A stretch of 64,000 bases of DNA, taken from the NCBI RefSeq assembly GCF_004402015.1, contig NZ_SOPW01000014.1, forward strand, positions 1 to 64,000, given 5' to 3'. This document shows, piece by piece, positions 35,724 through 44,574 of the stretch. The DNA comes from Filobacillus milosensis. GTDB lineage: Bacteria; Bacillota; Bacilli; Bacillales; Alkalibacillaceae. Positions within the stretch are counted from its first letter, which is position 1; each line of letters begins with the position of its first letter. Below the pieces are notes generated by a model. The model ran no database searches. It was not told the origin of the DNA and was given only the letters and a program-made list of their open reading frames with translations. Position numbers and translations under genes: made by a program.

Positions 35724-35763
35724 GAAAAGCGGAAGGCGTCCGCCTGCAGCGATTTTTAGAATC
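35724..35763 (+). repeat. GC-rich interspersed repeat, collapsed copy
   Basis: AGCGGAAGGCGTCCGCCTGC plus AGCGATTTTTAGAATC joins the two ends of the longer repeats at 38801 and 60254, with the middle missing. It lies in the 330-base gap before mgtE, which shows no other feature. Confidence 0.6.
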
Positions 35764-35874
35764 AACATCTTACTTTAACAACGTTATATTATAAAAGAAT
35801 TTAGGCTGTCGGTAGCAAATTTAAACCATTTTATTTAAAATAAATATATTGAGCTCGTCTGAGGAGGGGTAATC

Positions 35875-37248
35875 ATGGAGACGCCACAAAACCATAGAAG
35901 CATCGAATATGAAAAAATCATAGAAAAAATTTACACTGCTTTGGAAAAAGATTCAATTGATCAATTTAGATCCGAGTTTTTAGAACTTCACCCATATGAT
36001 CAGGCGAATATATTTATTAATTTAGATCAAGAAGTAAGACTTCAGATTTACACGTATTTATCACCGGATGAAATGTCTGAGGTAATTGAAAACTTTGAGC
36101 TGGACGAGGTTGGAGCAATTATTACAGAGATGGACCCCAGGTTTGCAGCTCAAATTTTTGATGAATTATCAACAGATGATGCAGTAGATATTATGAATAC
36201 ATTAGAACGTGATCAAATTGCCAGTTACTTAACATTAATGAATCGTGAAGAAGCCCGTGAGATCAAGAACTTATTGCACTATGAGGAACGAACCGCGGGT
36301 AGTATTATGACAACCGAGTATGTGGTTGTGAATCACAACATGACCATTAAGCAAGCGATGGTTCACTTAAGAGAAAAAGCACCTAATGCTGAAACAATTT
36401 ATTATGTTTTTGTAACAGATGATCAAAAAAGATTAGTAGGTGTAATCTCTCTTCGTGATTTAATTATATCCGAGGAAGATTGGATCGTGAGCGACATCAT
36501 GAGTGAGCGGGTTGTTTATGCATCAGCCGGTGACGACCAGGAATCCATAGCCAAATTAATGCGAGATTATGATTTCTTAGCTTTACCTGTTGTTGATTTT
36601 AAAAAACATCTGTTAGGTATTATTACAGTGGATGACATTTTAGATGTTATGGATGAGGAAGCAAGTGATGACTACTCCAAATTAGCCGGTGTTGCAGATT
36701 TAGATAAAAATGATTTGAGTGCAATGGATGCAGCAAAAAAACGCTTACCATGGCTAATTATTTTATTATTTTTAGGAATGCTTACAGCAACGTTAATCGG
36801 ACAGTTTGAAGGTACTTTACAAAAAGCAGCCATTCTTGGTGCGTTTATCCCACTAATTGCAGGTATGGCAGGTAACACAGGAACACAAGCATTGGCAGTG
36901 ACAGTTCGTGGTATTGCAACTGGTGATGCAATGAATGAAGGTTTTATCAAACGATTAAAGCGTGAATCATTAACTGGGCTAATTACTGGAGTGATCTGTG
37001 GAATAGTCATTGTGTTAATCATTATTGTTTGGAAAAACGCTCTATATTTAGGATTAGTCGTAGGTTTTTCAATCATGATTTCATTAATTGTCGCAACTAT
37101 AGCAGGAGCTTTTTTGCCACTGTTAATGCACAAACTAAACATTGACCCTGCTGTTGCGAGTGGTCCTTTTATTACAACAATTAACGACTTAATTTCAGTA
37201 CTCATATATTTCGGCACAGCAACAATGTTTATGGAGTATTTAGTGTAG
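35875..37248 (+). CDS. mgtE: Magnesium transporter MgtE
   Basis: 457 residues. N-terminal superhelical domain (about 1-130, DELSTDDAVDIMNTLERDQ), two CBS domains (about 135-260, MTTEYVVVNHNMTIKQAMVH, IMSERVVYASAGDDQES), then five transmembrane helices with GAFIPLIAGMAGNTGTQALA, the pore motif. A homodimeric Mg2+ channel closed when the CBS part binds Mg2+. Ribosome site GAGGAGGGG. No M-box riboswitch is evident upstream. Terminator follows. Confidence 0.95.
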   Translation: METPQNHRSIEYEKIIEKIYTALEKDSIDQFRSEFLELHPYDQANIFINLDQEVRLQIYTYLSPDEMSEVIENFELDEVGAIITEMDPRFAAQIFDELSTDDAVDIMNTLERDQIASYLTLMNREEAREIKNLLHYEERTAGSIMTTEYVVVNHNMTIKQAMVHLREKAPNAETIYYVFVTDDQKRLVGVISLRDLIISEEDWIVSDIMSERVVYASAGDDQESIAKLMRDYDFLALPVVDFKKHLLGIITVDDILDVMDEEASDDYSKLAGVADLDKNDLSAMDAAKKRLPWLIILLFLGMLTATLIGQFEGTLQKAAILGAFIPLIAGMAGNTGTQALAVTVRGIATGDAMNEGFIKRLKRESLTGLITGVICGIVIVLIIIVWKNALYLGLVVGFSIMISLIVATIAGAFLPLLMHKLNIDPAVASGPFITTINDLISVLIYFGTATMFMEYLV

Positions 37249-37276
37249 AACTCGCAATTAAGCGGGTTCTATTTTT
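37246..37276 (+). terminator. Rho-independent terminator after mgtE
   Basis: TAGAACTCGC/GCGGGTTCTA stem overlapping the stop codon, loop AATTAA, then TTTTT. Confidence 0.8.
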
Positions 37277-37386
37277 GGTATCGGCGATATTTAATAATTA
37301 AATTAAATGAAGAGTTAAGCCAACCTCACAGAATTGGGTGTTTGCGCATAAAATGGGTTAGAGTCACATGAAAGGAGTATGTGCAT

Positions 37387-37761
37387 ATGGAAGATCAACG
37401 TACAAAACCACCTTTACTGTACATTGCGCAAAACAAAGAATCACACCCCCAAGTAGAAACTCAATCAAGCTATTATACTGCAAATACACAGAAACAACAG
37501 AAAACTGAGGTTGAACAAGCAAAAGCAGCAAGCAGAAGTCGGTTTCAGTCCTTATCTGTAGAAGGAAAATTAAATTACATTACGAACATGCAAGAAACAT
37601 TGCCAAAATTAAAGTGTAAATTCTTAACGAAAGAAGGGGCGTTTAATGGACATATAGAAGAGGTTGTAGAAGAAGGAGCAAAAGTGTTTTTAACAGACTT
37701 ACGTCGACGTCGAACCCTGACAAATGATATATTGCTAGATATTCAAATCATTGGATTTTAA
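37387..37761 (+). CDS. cotO: Spore coat protein CotO
   Basis: 124 residues. Polar Gln/Thr-rich first half; second half RSRFQSLSVEGKLNYITNMQ, KCKFLTKEGAFNGHIEEVV and VFLTDLRRRRTLTNDILLDI matches CotO/YjbX proteins, which are needed for outer-coat assembly. Position next to a cotZ-type gene repeats the Bacillus subtilis cotO-cotZ order, though here the two are convergent. ATG at 37387 is 9 bases after AAAGGAG. Expected to be expressed in the mother cell late in sporulation. Confidence 0.85.
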   Translation: MEDQRTKPPLLYIAQNKESHPQVETQSSYYTANTQKQQKTEVEQAKAASRSRFQSLSVEGKLNYITNMQETLPKLKCKFLTKEGAFNGHIEEVVEEGAKVFLTDLRRRRTLTNDILLDIQIIGF

Positions 37762-37776
37762 AAACATTCATAAAAA

Positions 37777-37809
37777 ATGCCTGCGATAATGAAGTCGCAG
37801 GCATTTTTT
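37777..37809. terminator. Bidirectional terminator between cotO and cotZ-type gene
   Basis: 10-bp stem ATGCCTGCGA/TCGCAGGCAT, 8-base loop, T-run on plus and A/T-run on minus side. Confidence 0.88.
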
Positions 37810-37817
37810 ATTATTAT

Positions 37818-38270
37818 CTAGTTGATTGCATTTACTGCTGGTAAACAAGTAACGTGACAGAAGCATTTTAGATCGACGTTTATGCAGATTCCAGTAGCTC
37901 TTAAGCGAGCAGTTTTTTGGCATGTAGGATCTTTAGGATTTCTATCAGAATCAGCAGGGTCTCGTAATAATTCTAATACTGCACAGCAATCATCATCTAC
38001 TTTTTTCACTCGGAAGTAAAAGCTTCCAACAACAGTGCGATTTTCATCGTTCATTGCACCGAAACCTTCAAATGTTTTGCAATCACAGTATAGTAATACT
38101 GGAACAGTGTCTAACCCCGAAGGTGACGTTGTATCCCCCAATAAATCCTCAATAGATTGCTTACAGCTGACATCGCAATCGTGTTCAACGATGTCATTTT
38201 GTGCGTCCACGATTTGGCGTAGAATATCGCATACGCAGCTCTCAGTATGATCTTTACCGCGACATGACAT
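37818..38270 (-). CDS. Spore outer-coat protein, CotZ/CotY family
   Basis: 150 residues, Cys-rich with about 16 cysteines, as in CRGKDHTESCVCDILRQIVD, CDVSCKQSIEDLLG and the C-terminal KCFCHVTCLPAVNAIN. CotY and CotZ form disulfide-linked crust lattices on the spore. The order and the INVDLKCFCHVTCL ending match this family; which of the two cannot be told. Ribosome site AAGGAGAATGGCT lies upstream. Ends at a bidirectional terminator. Confidence 0.9.
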   Translation of the reverse strand: MSCRGKDHTESCVCDILRQIVDAQNDIVEHDCDVSCKQSIEDLLGDTTSPSGLDTVPVLLYCDCKTFEGFGAMNDENRTVVGSFYFRVKKVDDDCCAVLELLRDPADSDRNPKDPTCQKTARLRATGICINVDLKCFCHVTCLPAVNAIN

Positions 38271-38502
38271 TAGCCATTCTCCTTTCTAGTCATATGACCT
38301 TTCTTACGTTAATAATTTATGCATATGCTTAGGGAGAGTGTGGGCAATTGACTGTATTTTTAAATTTTCTTAGTTATTATGCCCATTAGTTTTTGTCCGT
38401 TCAAAATAATTGTATTTCCTTTATATTTGGGACATATATCCATGCTGATTATGTTGTGTTGAATATACTATTATCGAGACAATAGTGGGAGGAGAGATTG
38501 GA

Positions 38503-38697
38503 ATGTCAAATGAAGAAAATGATCGTCGTATAGAAGAGGTACTGGCTAACGCAAAAAAGGTTAAGGTGGTTAGACCAAAGCAAAATTTTGGCCCTGTCTG
38601 GAAGCCAAACAATAATAACGATACAAAAAGAAGAAATACAGAAGAACAAGTGGCCCCTCAACTTGAACAAAAACGTCCACCATTTTTTTGGATATAA
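38503..38697 (+). CDS. Small basic hydrophilic protein, possibly spore-associated
   Basis: 64 residues from the ATG at 38503 after GGGAGGAG; the GTG at 38485 overlaps it. Charged helix ENDRRIEEVLANAKKVKVVR then a low-complexity Asn/Arg region and the ending KRPPFFWI. It lies between coat genes and a repeat. No family recognised. Confidence 0.6.
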   Translation: MSNEENDRRIEEVLANAKKVKVVRPKQNFGPVWKPNNNNDTKRRNTEEQVAPQLEQKRPPFFWI

Positions 38698-38800
38698 AAA
38701 GAGATTGATAAGAACTCGTAAATATTACGGGTTCTTTTTAAACTTTGATGGAATTTAAACCGGAGTATTGTATTCAAAATTAAAAAAAGGTATTTAATTT

Positions 38801-38982
38801 AGCGGAAGACGGCGACTCCTGCGAGAACAGCGCGAGAGAAATCACGTGGGATGCACCTGCGTCTTCCAGGAATGCATCGAAGTAGGCTTCCTCGGTGCAA
38901 AGGTTCAATGGAGATTATTCATTGATGTTCCTGCGTTGAGCCGTGCCCACGGAAAACGTCCGCCTGTAGCGGTTTGAAAGAA
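38801..38982 (+). repeat. GC-rich interspersed repeat, full-length copy
   Basis: Starts AGCGGAAGACGGCGACTCCT, includes GAGAACAGCGCGAGAGAAAT and ends CCACGGAAAACGTCCGCCTG then TAGCGGTTTGAAAGAATC. Markedly more GC-rich than its surroundings. The same ends occur at 60254-60443 and 35724-35763. Such GCGGAAG...CGTCCGCC repeats are common in halophilic Bacillaceae as I recall. Confidence 0.75.
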
Positions 38983-39023
38983 TCTATAATAAACTTTATT
39001 AGAACTAAAAAGGAGGCTTTGAT

Positions 39024-39197
39024 GTGAAATGGTTATCTGATTTAGAAAAAATTCTAATAGAAATAGGTAAATCACCGGAAAAGAGATTTGCAGAAGATGA
39101 AAAGAAACAACAAGAGTGGGAAAAGATGTTAATTGAAGATGAAAAAAGACTAGATGAATGGATGACAAAAATGGGTAAATGGTTCGAATCTAAATAA
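39024..39197 (+). CDS. Small charged coiled-coil protein
   Basis: 57 residues from GTG with AGGAGG 8 bases upstream. Sequence MKWLSDLEKILIEIGKSP, then alternating charged residues (EDEKKQQEWEKMLIEDEK) and the ending WMTKMGKWFESK. Predicted as one long helix. Coding potential is supported by the ribosome site and composition. Function unknown. Confidence 0.55.
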   Translation: MKWLSDLEKILIEIGKSPEKRFAEDEKKQQEWEKMLIEDEKRLDEWMTKMGKWFESK

Positions 39198-39274
39198 AAA
39201 GGACGCATATAATCTATTAAACACGAATAATTTAATAGATAACGGGTAAAGTAATATTAGAGGAGGTTGGTTTT

Positions 39275-39565
39275 ATGGGTTATATTTTACCAGTTGACTT
39301 TCATCAATATAATCAATACCAACGTCGTGAGGTATCTAATAGACGCCAGTCTGATTTAGCATTAGAACGCGTATTTAGAACAGAATTAAATGAATTGAAG
39401 CGAAAATTCAACTCAGAAGATCAAGAAGAATTAGAACAAGAAGCACGCAAGACTTATAGTCCTGCTAAAGTATATCAACCTGATGATACAAAATTTATGA
39501 ATAAAAACCACAAACAATTAGCTGAAATTACAGGAAAAGGACAACATTTTAGCGAAACTATTTAA
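39275..39565 (+). CDS. Hypothetical hydrophilic protein
   Basis: 96 residues with strong AGGAGG 8 bases upstream. Begins MGYILPVDFHQYNQYQRREV and has a charged helix LERVFRTELNELKRKFNSED, no membrane segment. No family recognised; 28 bases before the MBL-fold gene, so probably cotranscribed with it. Confidence 0.65.
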   Translation: MGYILPVDFHQYNQYQRREVSNRRQSDLALERVFRTELNELKRKFNSEDQEELEQEARKTYSPAKVYQPDDTKFMNKNHKQLAEITGKGQHFSETI

Positions 39566-39593
39566 TGAATTATTTTAAAAGGGAGTTTCGTTA

Positions 39594-40502
39594 ATGAAGA
39601 TGCAACAAATTAATTCAAACAATTACGTTTTTGAAAGCTCAGTCAATATTGGGTATGTGCATGAAGGTAATCAAGGCATAATTATCGATGCGGCTATTGA
39701 TAAATCAGCCATTCGCAAAGTAGTGCGACAGTTAGAAGAGAAGAATTTGCCTATCACTCACCTATTTATTACACATGCACATGCAGACCATTATGGCGGA
39801 GCAAAATATTTAAAGGAATCGTACAAAGTCAAAATCATAGCCCCTACCTTAGAAGCAGCTATAATTAAACATCCTGTGTTAGAACCCACCTATCTATTTT
39901 CAGGCAATGATCCCTTAGACGAATTAAGAAATAAATTTTTAGAAGGTCCACCTATAGAAGTGGATTTAACGATCGATGAAGGTCACTATGAAATTGATGG
40001 CTTTAATTTTGAAGCTATTGCAACGCCTGGTCATAGTTATAATCAACTTGCCTTAGGTATTAATGGAACCTTATTTGCTGCAGATAGTTACTTTGGACAA
40101 AAAGAGATATTGAAGCATAAGATTCCGTATATCACAAGTGTTGATAAAACCATTAATAGTTTAGAAAAACTAAAAAGTTATTCATTTGATGGCTCAGTGC
40201 CAGGACATGGTCCTTATGAAGAAGACTATTTAAATACTGTAGAAAAAAATATTGAATATCATAAGGAATTACTTCATAAAGTTTACTGTATCATTCAGGA
40301 CAAGCAACCTGTTTCTCATGAAGATATCGTAGCCGAATTATGTGAAGCGATGAAAGTAAAGGCTGATCAATTATCTATGTTCTTATTATTTAGAACGGCA
40401 GTGACAGCTTATCTGACTGCTTTAATTAATAAAGGTAATATAGAGCACTACATTCAGCAATTTCGCTGGATGTTTAAAATAAAAGAGGAGGAAGGTGCTT
40501 AG
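39594..40502 (+). CDS. MBL-fold metallo-hydrolase with C-terminal helical domain
   Basis: 302 residues. Metal motif THAHADHYGGA near residue 60, then TPGHSYNQLALG near 145, FAADSYF and VPGHGPY near 203, followed by a helical C-terminal part with a winged-helix look (QPVSHEDIVAELCEAMKV and LINKGNIEHYI). This matches the YqgX/RNase-Z-like or LACTB2-like group that hydrolyses an unknown ester or RNA. Ribosome site AAGGGAG. Its end overlaps the convergent DUF421 gene by 4 bases. Confidence 0.85.
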   Translation: MKMQQINSNNYVFESSVNIGYVHEGNQGIIIDAAIDKSAIRKVVRQLEEKNLPITHLFITHAHADHYGGAKYLKESYKVKIIAPTLEAAIIKHPVLEPTYLFSGNDPLDELRNKFLEGPPIEVDLTIDEGHYEIDGFNFEAIATPGHSYNQLALGINGTLFAADSYFGQKEILKHKIPYITSVDKTINSLEKLKSYSFDGSVPGHGPYEEDYLNTVEKNIEYHKELLHKVYCIIQDKQPVSHEDIVAELCEAMKVKADQLSMFLLFRTAVTAYLTALINKGNIEHYIQQFRWMFKIKEEEGA

Positions 40503-41182
40503 TATGGTAACACATACAGCCCTTCCTCCTTATTATATTCAGCGTACATCACTTCTTTTAAAGACAGCCCTTGTTTCGAAATTTCATCATAAATCTGCTG
40601 CTTATCCCACTCAATTTCCATAATATTTTCTTCAATGAGTTCACCATCAGTAATAACTGAGATAGGTAATATAGTCTCTTGAGGTGCAGCATTAAAGAAT
40701 TTATTCGTCGGGTTTTGGTAAATATATTTCTTCAATATGTTAATCGACCCATTTGTTTCAAAAATTGCATATTCCACTTCTTGTATGGAAAAGACATCTT
40801 TATCCCTCAACAGGTGCATTAACTGGTTCATATCTAACTTACATTTCTTCATAACGTCCCGTTGAATTTGTCCGCGACGGATGACAATTGATGGTTTGCC
40901 TTCTAAAATAGATCGGGTCCGTCGATATTTCTGAGTAAACCATTCTGTGAGATAAATCATGACTCCCCATATGGATACGGCAAATAATACATGCCAGACC
41001 CCGACTTGTGGGTCGTATAAACCGTTACCTACAAGTTCCCCTAATACAAGAGCAGCAATAAAATCAAAGGCTGTAATCTGTGTGATTTGGGATTTACCAA
41101 GAACTTTAGTAAGGACAAATAAAGCCCCAAACCCAACTAGACTTTCTGTTAGTATTTTGACGAAGTCCAATTTCTCCACCAT
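40499..41182 (-). CDS. DUF421/YetF-type membrane protein
   Basis: 227 residues. Three N-terminal transmembrane helices (about 9-27, 35-55, 60-80) with FGALFVLTKVLGKSQITQIT and DFIAALVLGELVGNGLYD, then the soluble DUF421 domain ending in EVMYAEYNKEEGLYVLPY. Family members are found in spore-formers; function unclear, possibly envelope-related or germination-linked. Start not firm: no clean ribosome site. Confidence 0.88.
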   Translation of the reverse strand: MVEKLDFVKILTESLVGFGALFVLTKVLGKSQITQITAFDFIAALVLGELVGNGLYDPQVGVWHVLFAVSIWGVMIYLTEWFTQKYRRTRSILEGKPSIVIRRGQIQRDVMKKCKLDMNQLMHLLRDKDVFSIQEVEYAIFETNGSINILKKYIYQNPTNKFFNAAPQETILPISVITDGELIEENIMEIEWDKQQIYDEISKQGLSLKEVMYAEYNKEEGLYVLPY

Positions 41183-41248
41183 CCTGAATAAAAATACATG
41201 TACCTTTTATCCATTATGGTCAATACATATAAAAAATAACCATAAAAA

Positions 41249-41274
41249 AAGCTGACGAGTATACTCGTCAGCTT
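41249..41274 (-). terminator. Terminator of yjcF-type operon
   Basis: Perfect palindrome AAGCTGACGAGTATAC then TCGTCAGCTT, overlapping the GNAT stop codon, with a T-run on the minus strand. Confidence 0.9.
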
Positions 41275-41693
41275 AAATCTTTAACCATGGTTACGTGAGG
41301 GATTCCGGCATCCATGAATTCATCGGACACAGTCTGGAACCCTAGTATTTTATAAAAAGTTTCTGCATGTGTTTGAGCATTCAATTTAGCTTTTTTAACG
41401 CCTTGATCAATTAAATATTGCTCCATTTGATTAATCATTTGGATGCCATAGTGCTTTCCCCGTTCTTCCTTTAGCACACAAATTCTTTCTAGCTTTCCGT
41501 ATTGGTCTACAAACCTTAAACGACTAGCAGCAATGGGTCGGTCTTCAAAGTAACCAACAAAGTGAACAGCCGTTTCATCATGTTCGTCTAATTCCATTTC
41601 TGGAGGCACATTTTGTTCATCAACAAAAACAATTTTTCTTACATTATAGGCATCTTTTAATTGGTTTTCTTTAGTAACACGGTAGATATTCAT
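41268..41693 (-). CDS. yjcF: GNAT-family N-acetyltransferase (YjcF)
   Basis: 141 residues of the GNAT fold with VRKIVFVDEQNVPPEMELDE, LRFVDQYGKLERICVLKEER and GKHYGIQMINQMEQYLI as the acetyl-CoA-binding part, then AKLNAQTHAETFYKILGFQT. Transfers acetyl from acetyl-CoA to an unknown substrate. Its start is 3 bases after the yjcG stop, and the order yjcH-yjcG-yjcF is the same as in Bacillus subtilis. Confidence 0.9.
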   Translation of the reverse strand: MNIYRVTKENQLKDAYNVRKIVFVDEQNVPPEMELDEHDETAVHFVGYFEDRPIAASRLRFVDQYGKLERICVLKEERGKHYGIQMINQMEQYLIDQGVKKAKLNAQTHAETFYKILGFQTVSDEFMDAGIPHVTMVKDLS

Positions 41694-41696
41694 AAA

Positions 41697-42221
41697 TTAT
41701 TTTCCTAACTTAAATGTTTCAAATACTGTCCAAGCACCGTCTTCTAATTGATATAGTAATTGGAAACGATCTACAGTATCTTTTAGGTCAAATGTTAACA
41801 TTCTCATACTTCCATAAACATCTGAATGCTCGTCTTCTGATAAGTCTTGGCTAATCGTGATGTGTGGTACAAATGCATATTGTTGAGACTCAGGGAAAAC
41901 CCCTTCATTCATTTTGTCGTTTAAAAGTGAAAGTTGGTCGTGCGGTTCAACTTTTAAATACACAGTATTTGTCACTGGGCTAAATGAACTTACCTTATTA
42001 ATCTCAATTTCAAAGGGTTGTACTTCTGAAGCAATTTTATTTAATTCTTCTGCAATTTCATTAATTTCCTCTTTGCTAGCTTCAAAACGTTCTTTTAATG
42101 TAATATGAGGCGGGATTTTATTGTAACGTGGGTCATACCTCATTCGATAAGAGTTAGCAACGTCTTGGATTTCTTTTGATGGGAAAATAGCGATACCATA
42201 TTTTAATTTTGACATTTTCAT
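41697..42221 (-). CDS. yjcG: 2H-phosphoesterase-like protein (YjcG)
   Basis: 174 residues with two HxT/S motifs, PPHITLKERF near residue 40 and VPHITISQDL near 123, typical of the LigT/2H phosphoesterase fold that acts on 2',5' or cyclic phosphodiesters. Cytosolic. Ribosome site AGGAGG 9 bases upstream. Middle gene of the yjcH-yjcG-yjcF block. Confidence 0.92.
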   Translation of the reverse strand: MKMSKLKYGIAIFPSKEIQDVANSYRMRYDPRYNKIPPHITLKERFEASKEEINEIAEELNKIASEVQPFEIEINKVSSFSPVTNTVYLKVEPHDQLSLLNDKMNEGVFPESQQYAFVPHITISQDLSEDEHSDVYGSMRMLTFDLKDTVDRFQLLYQLEDGAWTVFETFKLGK

Positions 42222-42312
42222 AACCTCCTAAGACTAAATTACACGTAACAGAATTTTATTCTAACTTTTATTATAACAAAAAATGAAAAAATTTATCGTC
42301 CGTAAAAAAAAC

Positions 42313-43038
42313 TTAATTTTTGAAAATCGTTTTAATAGCATTAGGTAAATCTTTTTGCCACTGTTTCCAAGTGTGTTTTCCTTCTAATTCTTTATAAGTG
42401 TAATCACTTGCTCGCTGTGAAAGTACTTCATTTAAATCTCTGTTAGGCGATAAAAAATCATCTTTGTCCCCTTTTGTGGTAGGCACTTCAGTTTCATCTA
42501 ATCCAATCGTGTGGTAAATGCTCATATTATTAACGTCATCAGATTGTTTAATGGCTTCAATCACTTGTTCATCAACATACGGGGATTGCATAATGACTTT
42601 ACCAAAATTATTTGGATACTTAAGAGCAGTCATTAAGGACACTGTTCCTCCGAGTGAGTCGCCCATAAGTACTCGGCAAGAGCCTACATGATAACTTGGT
42701 AGTTCTTTATCCAATAAAGGCACCACCTCGAAAACTAAAAATTTAATATAGGCTTTATTTCTTTCACCATCAGGGTGATATTTATCCCAACGATCATAAC
42801 GGTCTTGATAATGAATACCTACAAAAATCGTATTCTCAATTTCACCTTCTTCATGGAGTCGGTCACTTACTGTCGCAACTCTTCCAAGCTGATAGTAATC
42901 ATTTCCATCTTGCATGATGCAGATATGATATTTATATAAGGGCGAATAATTTTCTGGTTTAAAAATTTTAAGTGTTAATGTTTCATCAAGATACTGGCTA
43001 TCAATATCTTTTTCTACCATCGTACCCTTTCTTCCCAA
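42313..43038 (-). CDS. yjcH: Esterase-family (alpha/beta hydrolase) protein (YjcH)
   Basis: 241 residues. An esterase-D-like fold with nucleophile motif MGDSLGGTVSLM near 123 (GxSxGG) and ending EGKHTWKQWQKDLPNAIKTI, which carries the catalytic His. Start TTG at 43038 lies 8 bases after GGAGG; the ATG at 43056 precedes that site. Cleaves an unknown ester, perhaps a siderophore-like one. First gene of the yjcH-G-F operon. Confidence 0.88.
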   Translation of the reverse strand: MGRKGTMVEKDIDSQYLDETLTLKIFKPENYSPLYKYHICIMQDGNDYYQLGRVATVSDRLHEEGEIENTIFVGIHYQDRYDRWDKYHPDGERNKAYIKFLVFEVVPLLDKELPSYHVGSCRVLMGDSLGGTVSLMTALKYPNNFGKVIMQSPYVDEQVIEAIKQSDDVNNMSIYHTIGLDETEVPTTKGDKDDFLSPNRDLNEVLSQRASDYTYKELEGKHTWKQWQKDLPNAIKTIFKN

Positions 43039-43220
43039 GCTTAAAACCTCCATCAATCATAAAATTTATCAGTATGAACTTTCAAAAATTATTTTATCAT
43101 ACTTTAGGAAGTTGGCTAACGAGAAGGCTTTTAAGACAAGCCCTTTTTTTAAAAGATTAAAAATTTGTAATTATTAAAAAACATTGAAAATGATATAATT
43201 ATAATAAGGGGGGATAGCGT

Positions 43221-43778
43221 ATGACAGTACGTTCTCATATAAAGAGTCAAGAAGTAGAGAAAGCTGCCCGTAAACGCCTTGAAGATAGAGGTGTTACGAT
43301 TGAGGATATTGCAGATATTGTCTATATCATGCAAGCACCTTATAATGAATCTCTTCGTATGGAAGATTGCGTTGAAAGTGTAGATAAAGTGTTAGAAAAA
43401 CGTGAAATCCAACATGCTATTTTAGTGGGTGTTGAATTAGATGTCTTAGCAGAAGAAAATAAATTATCTGAACCCTTACAATCACTGATCGCACAGGATG
43501 AAGGGCTGTTTGGGGTGGATGAAACCATCGCATTAGGTGCTGCTTTGGGCTATGGAAGTATCGCAGTGACGACGTATGGCCATCTTGATAAACAAAAGAT
43601 AGGTGTAATTGAAAGACTCGATACTAAAAATGGTGTCAGATGTCACACATTTTTAGATGATATCATTGGAAGTATTGCGGCTAATGCCTCGAGCCGGATT
43701 GCACATCGAACAAGAGATTTACAGGATGGGATGTCAGAAGAAGACCTTGAAATGAGGGATGAAGAAGATCGGTTATAA
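43221..43778 (+). CDS. Phosphatidylglycerophosphatase A-like protein (YutG family)
   Basis: 185 residues. Pattern LEDRGVTIEDIADIVYIMQA, FGVDETIALGAALGYGSIAV, then GYLD-like GHLDKQKIGVIERLD, matches the PgpA/YutG domain of Bacilli (dephosphorylates phosphatidylglycerophosphate in lipid synthesis); the activity itself is not proven from sequence. Strong ribosome site GGGGGG. Divergent from the yjcH operon. Confidence 0.88.
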   Translation: MTVRSHIKSQEVEKAARKRLEDRGVTIEDIADIVYIMQAPYNESLRMEDCVESVDKVLEKREIQHAILVGVELDVLAEENKLSEPLQSLIAQDEGLFGVDETIALGAALGYGSIAVTTYGHLDKQKIGVIERLDTKNGVRCHTFLDDIIGSIAANASSRIAHRTRDLQDGMSEEDLEMRDEEDRL

Positions 43779-43831
43779 ATAAAAGTTAAGGGCTGTCCAG
43801 AAAGTCAATGAGAATTGATATAGGGGCAGCC

Positions 43832-44016
43832 ATTAACCATCTACAATACAAATACAACTATTCGGTATTCATCTAACACTATTTGGTGGGCTCCTGTTAC
43901 TTAGAAATCTATTATGGACGGGTTTCTTAATTATGATATTAGGCTTATCTATTGGTGTATATGCCAGTTTTAAAGGTAATGATTCAGATAATCAAGTTGA
44001 AGAGAGTGAGAATTAA
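43832..44016 (+). pseudogene. Start-less small membrane protein
   Basis: The frame reads IQIQLFGIHLTLFGGLLLLR then LIMILGLSIGVYASFKGN and ends at 44016. Two helices with a charged tail suggest a small membrane protein, but it follows TAA directly and has no start codon, so it looks decayed. It lies in a gene-poor stretch at 43779-44574. Confidence 0.4.
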
Positions 44017-44123
44017 AATCAGATTAGTGACTACATATTGTTCAAATGTTTGGGACGTTGACAACTATTATTTAGATACACTTAAATGAACAAGTAGGTA
44101 AACGTTTATTAGGAGGTGAAAAT

Positions 44124-44207
44124 ATGGATATAAGCATAATTGTAGCGATATTTGTAATTTTTCTAGGTGTTTTAGGCACTGGCTACTATAACAAAAAAAG
44201 GAAATAA
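44124..44207 (+). CDS. 27-residue membrane peptide
   Basis: MDISIIVAIFVIFLGVLGTG then YYNKKRK, one helix with basic tail, preceded by AGGAGGTG 7 bases upstream. This is an excellent ribosome site. Similar peptides occur at 28844 and as parts of larger genes. Function unknown. Confidence 0.6.
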   Translation: MDISIIVAIFVIFLGVLGTGYYNKKRK

Positions 44208-44416
44208 AACTGCGTTGTATTTGCATTCATACCAGAAGTAATTTGTTGACATTTCAAACTGTCCTTTCAACAGAACAAGGTAGTCCTACTTGGGCTGGAA
44301 AGTTTAATGAAATTACTGCAGACATGGAGAATGTAGTAGTTCTGTTGTAATTCTAAAACTAAAAAATTTGGATCGAGTATACTAGAAAGTAATATTATAT
44401 ATTGTAAGTAGAAATT

Positions 44417-44520
44417 GATCTAAAGGGCCGTAGTTTAATTAGACAATCATTATATTGGTTGTCTTTTTTTGTTTTAAAGAAATTAATTGTTGGAATATTA
44501 TGTTAAAATTAAGTTTAAAA
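44417..44520 (+). repeat. Composite hairpin repeat, copy 10
   Basis: GATCTAAAGGGCCGTAGTTT then GACAATCAT...TTGGTTGTC hairpin with T-run, then TTGGAATATTATGTTAAAAT. Contains the same hairpin as copy 11. Confidence 0.85.
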
Positions 44521-44574
44521 GATAAAGATATTAAGCATTAAGACAATTATTTTGGGGTTTGGAGGTGCAATTAT

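Noticed and set aside
35545-35874. M-box riboswitch upstream of mgtE
   Set aside because: No recognisable M-box core or terminator hairpin; only the collapsed GC-rich repeat is present.
36672-37217. 181-residue minus-strand open frame
   Set aside because: It lies wholly inside mgtE, which has a full set of family motifs; the antisense frame has no ribosome site.
44246-44350. 34-codon open stretch starting with TTG
   Set aside because: Protein-like ending but no ribosome site and no family; kept out as probable remnant.
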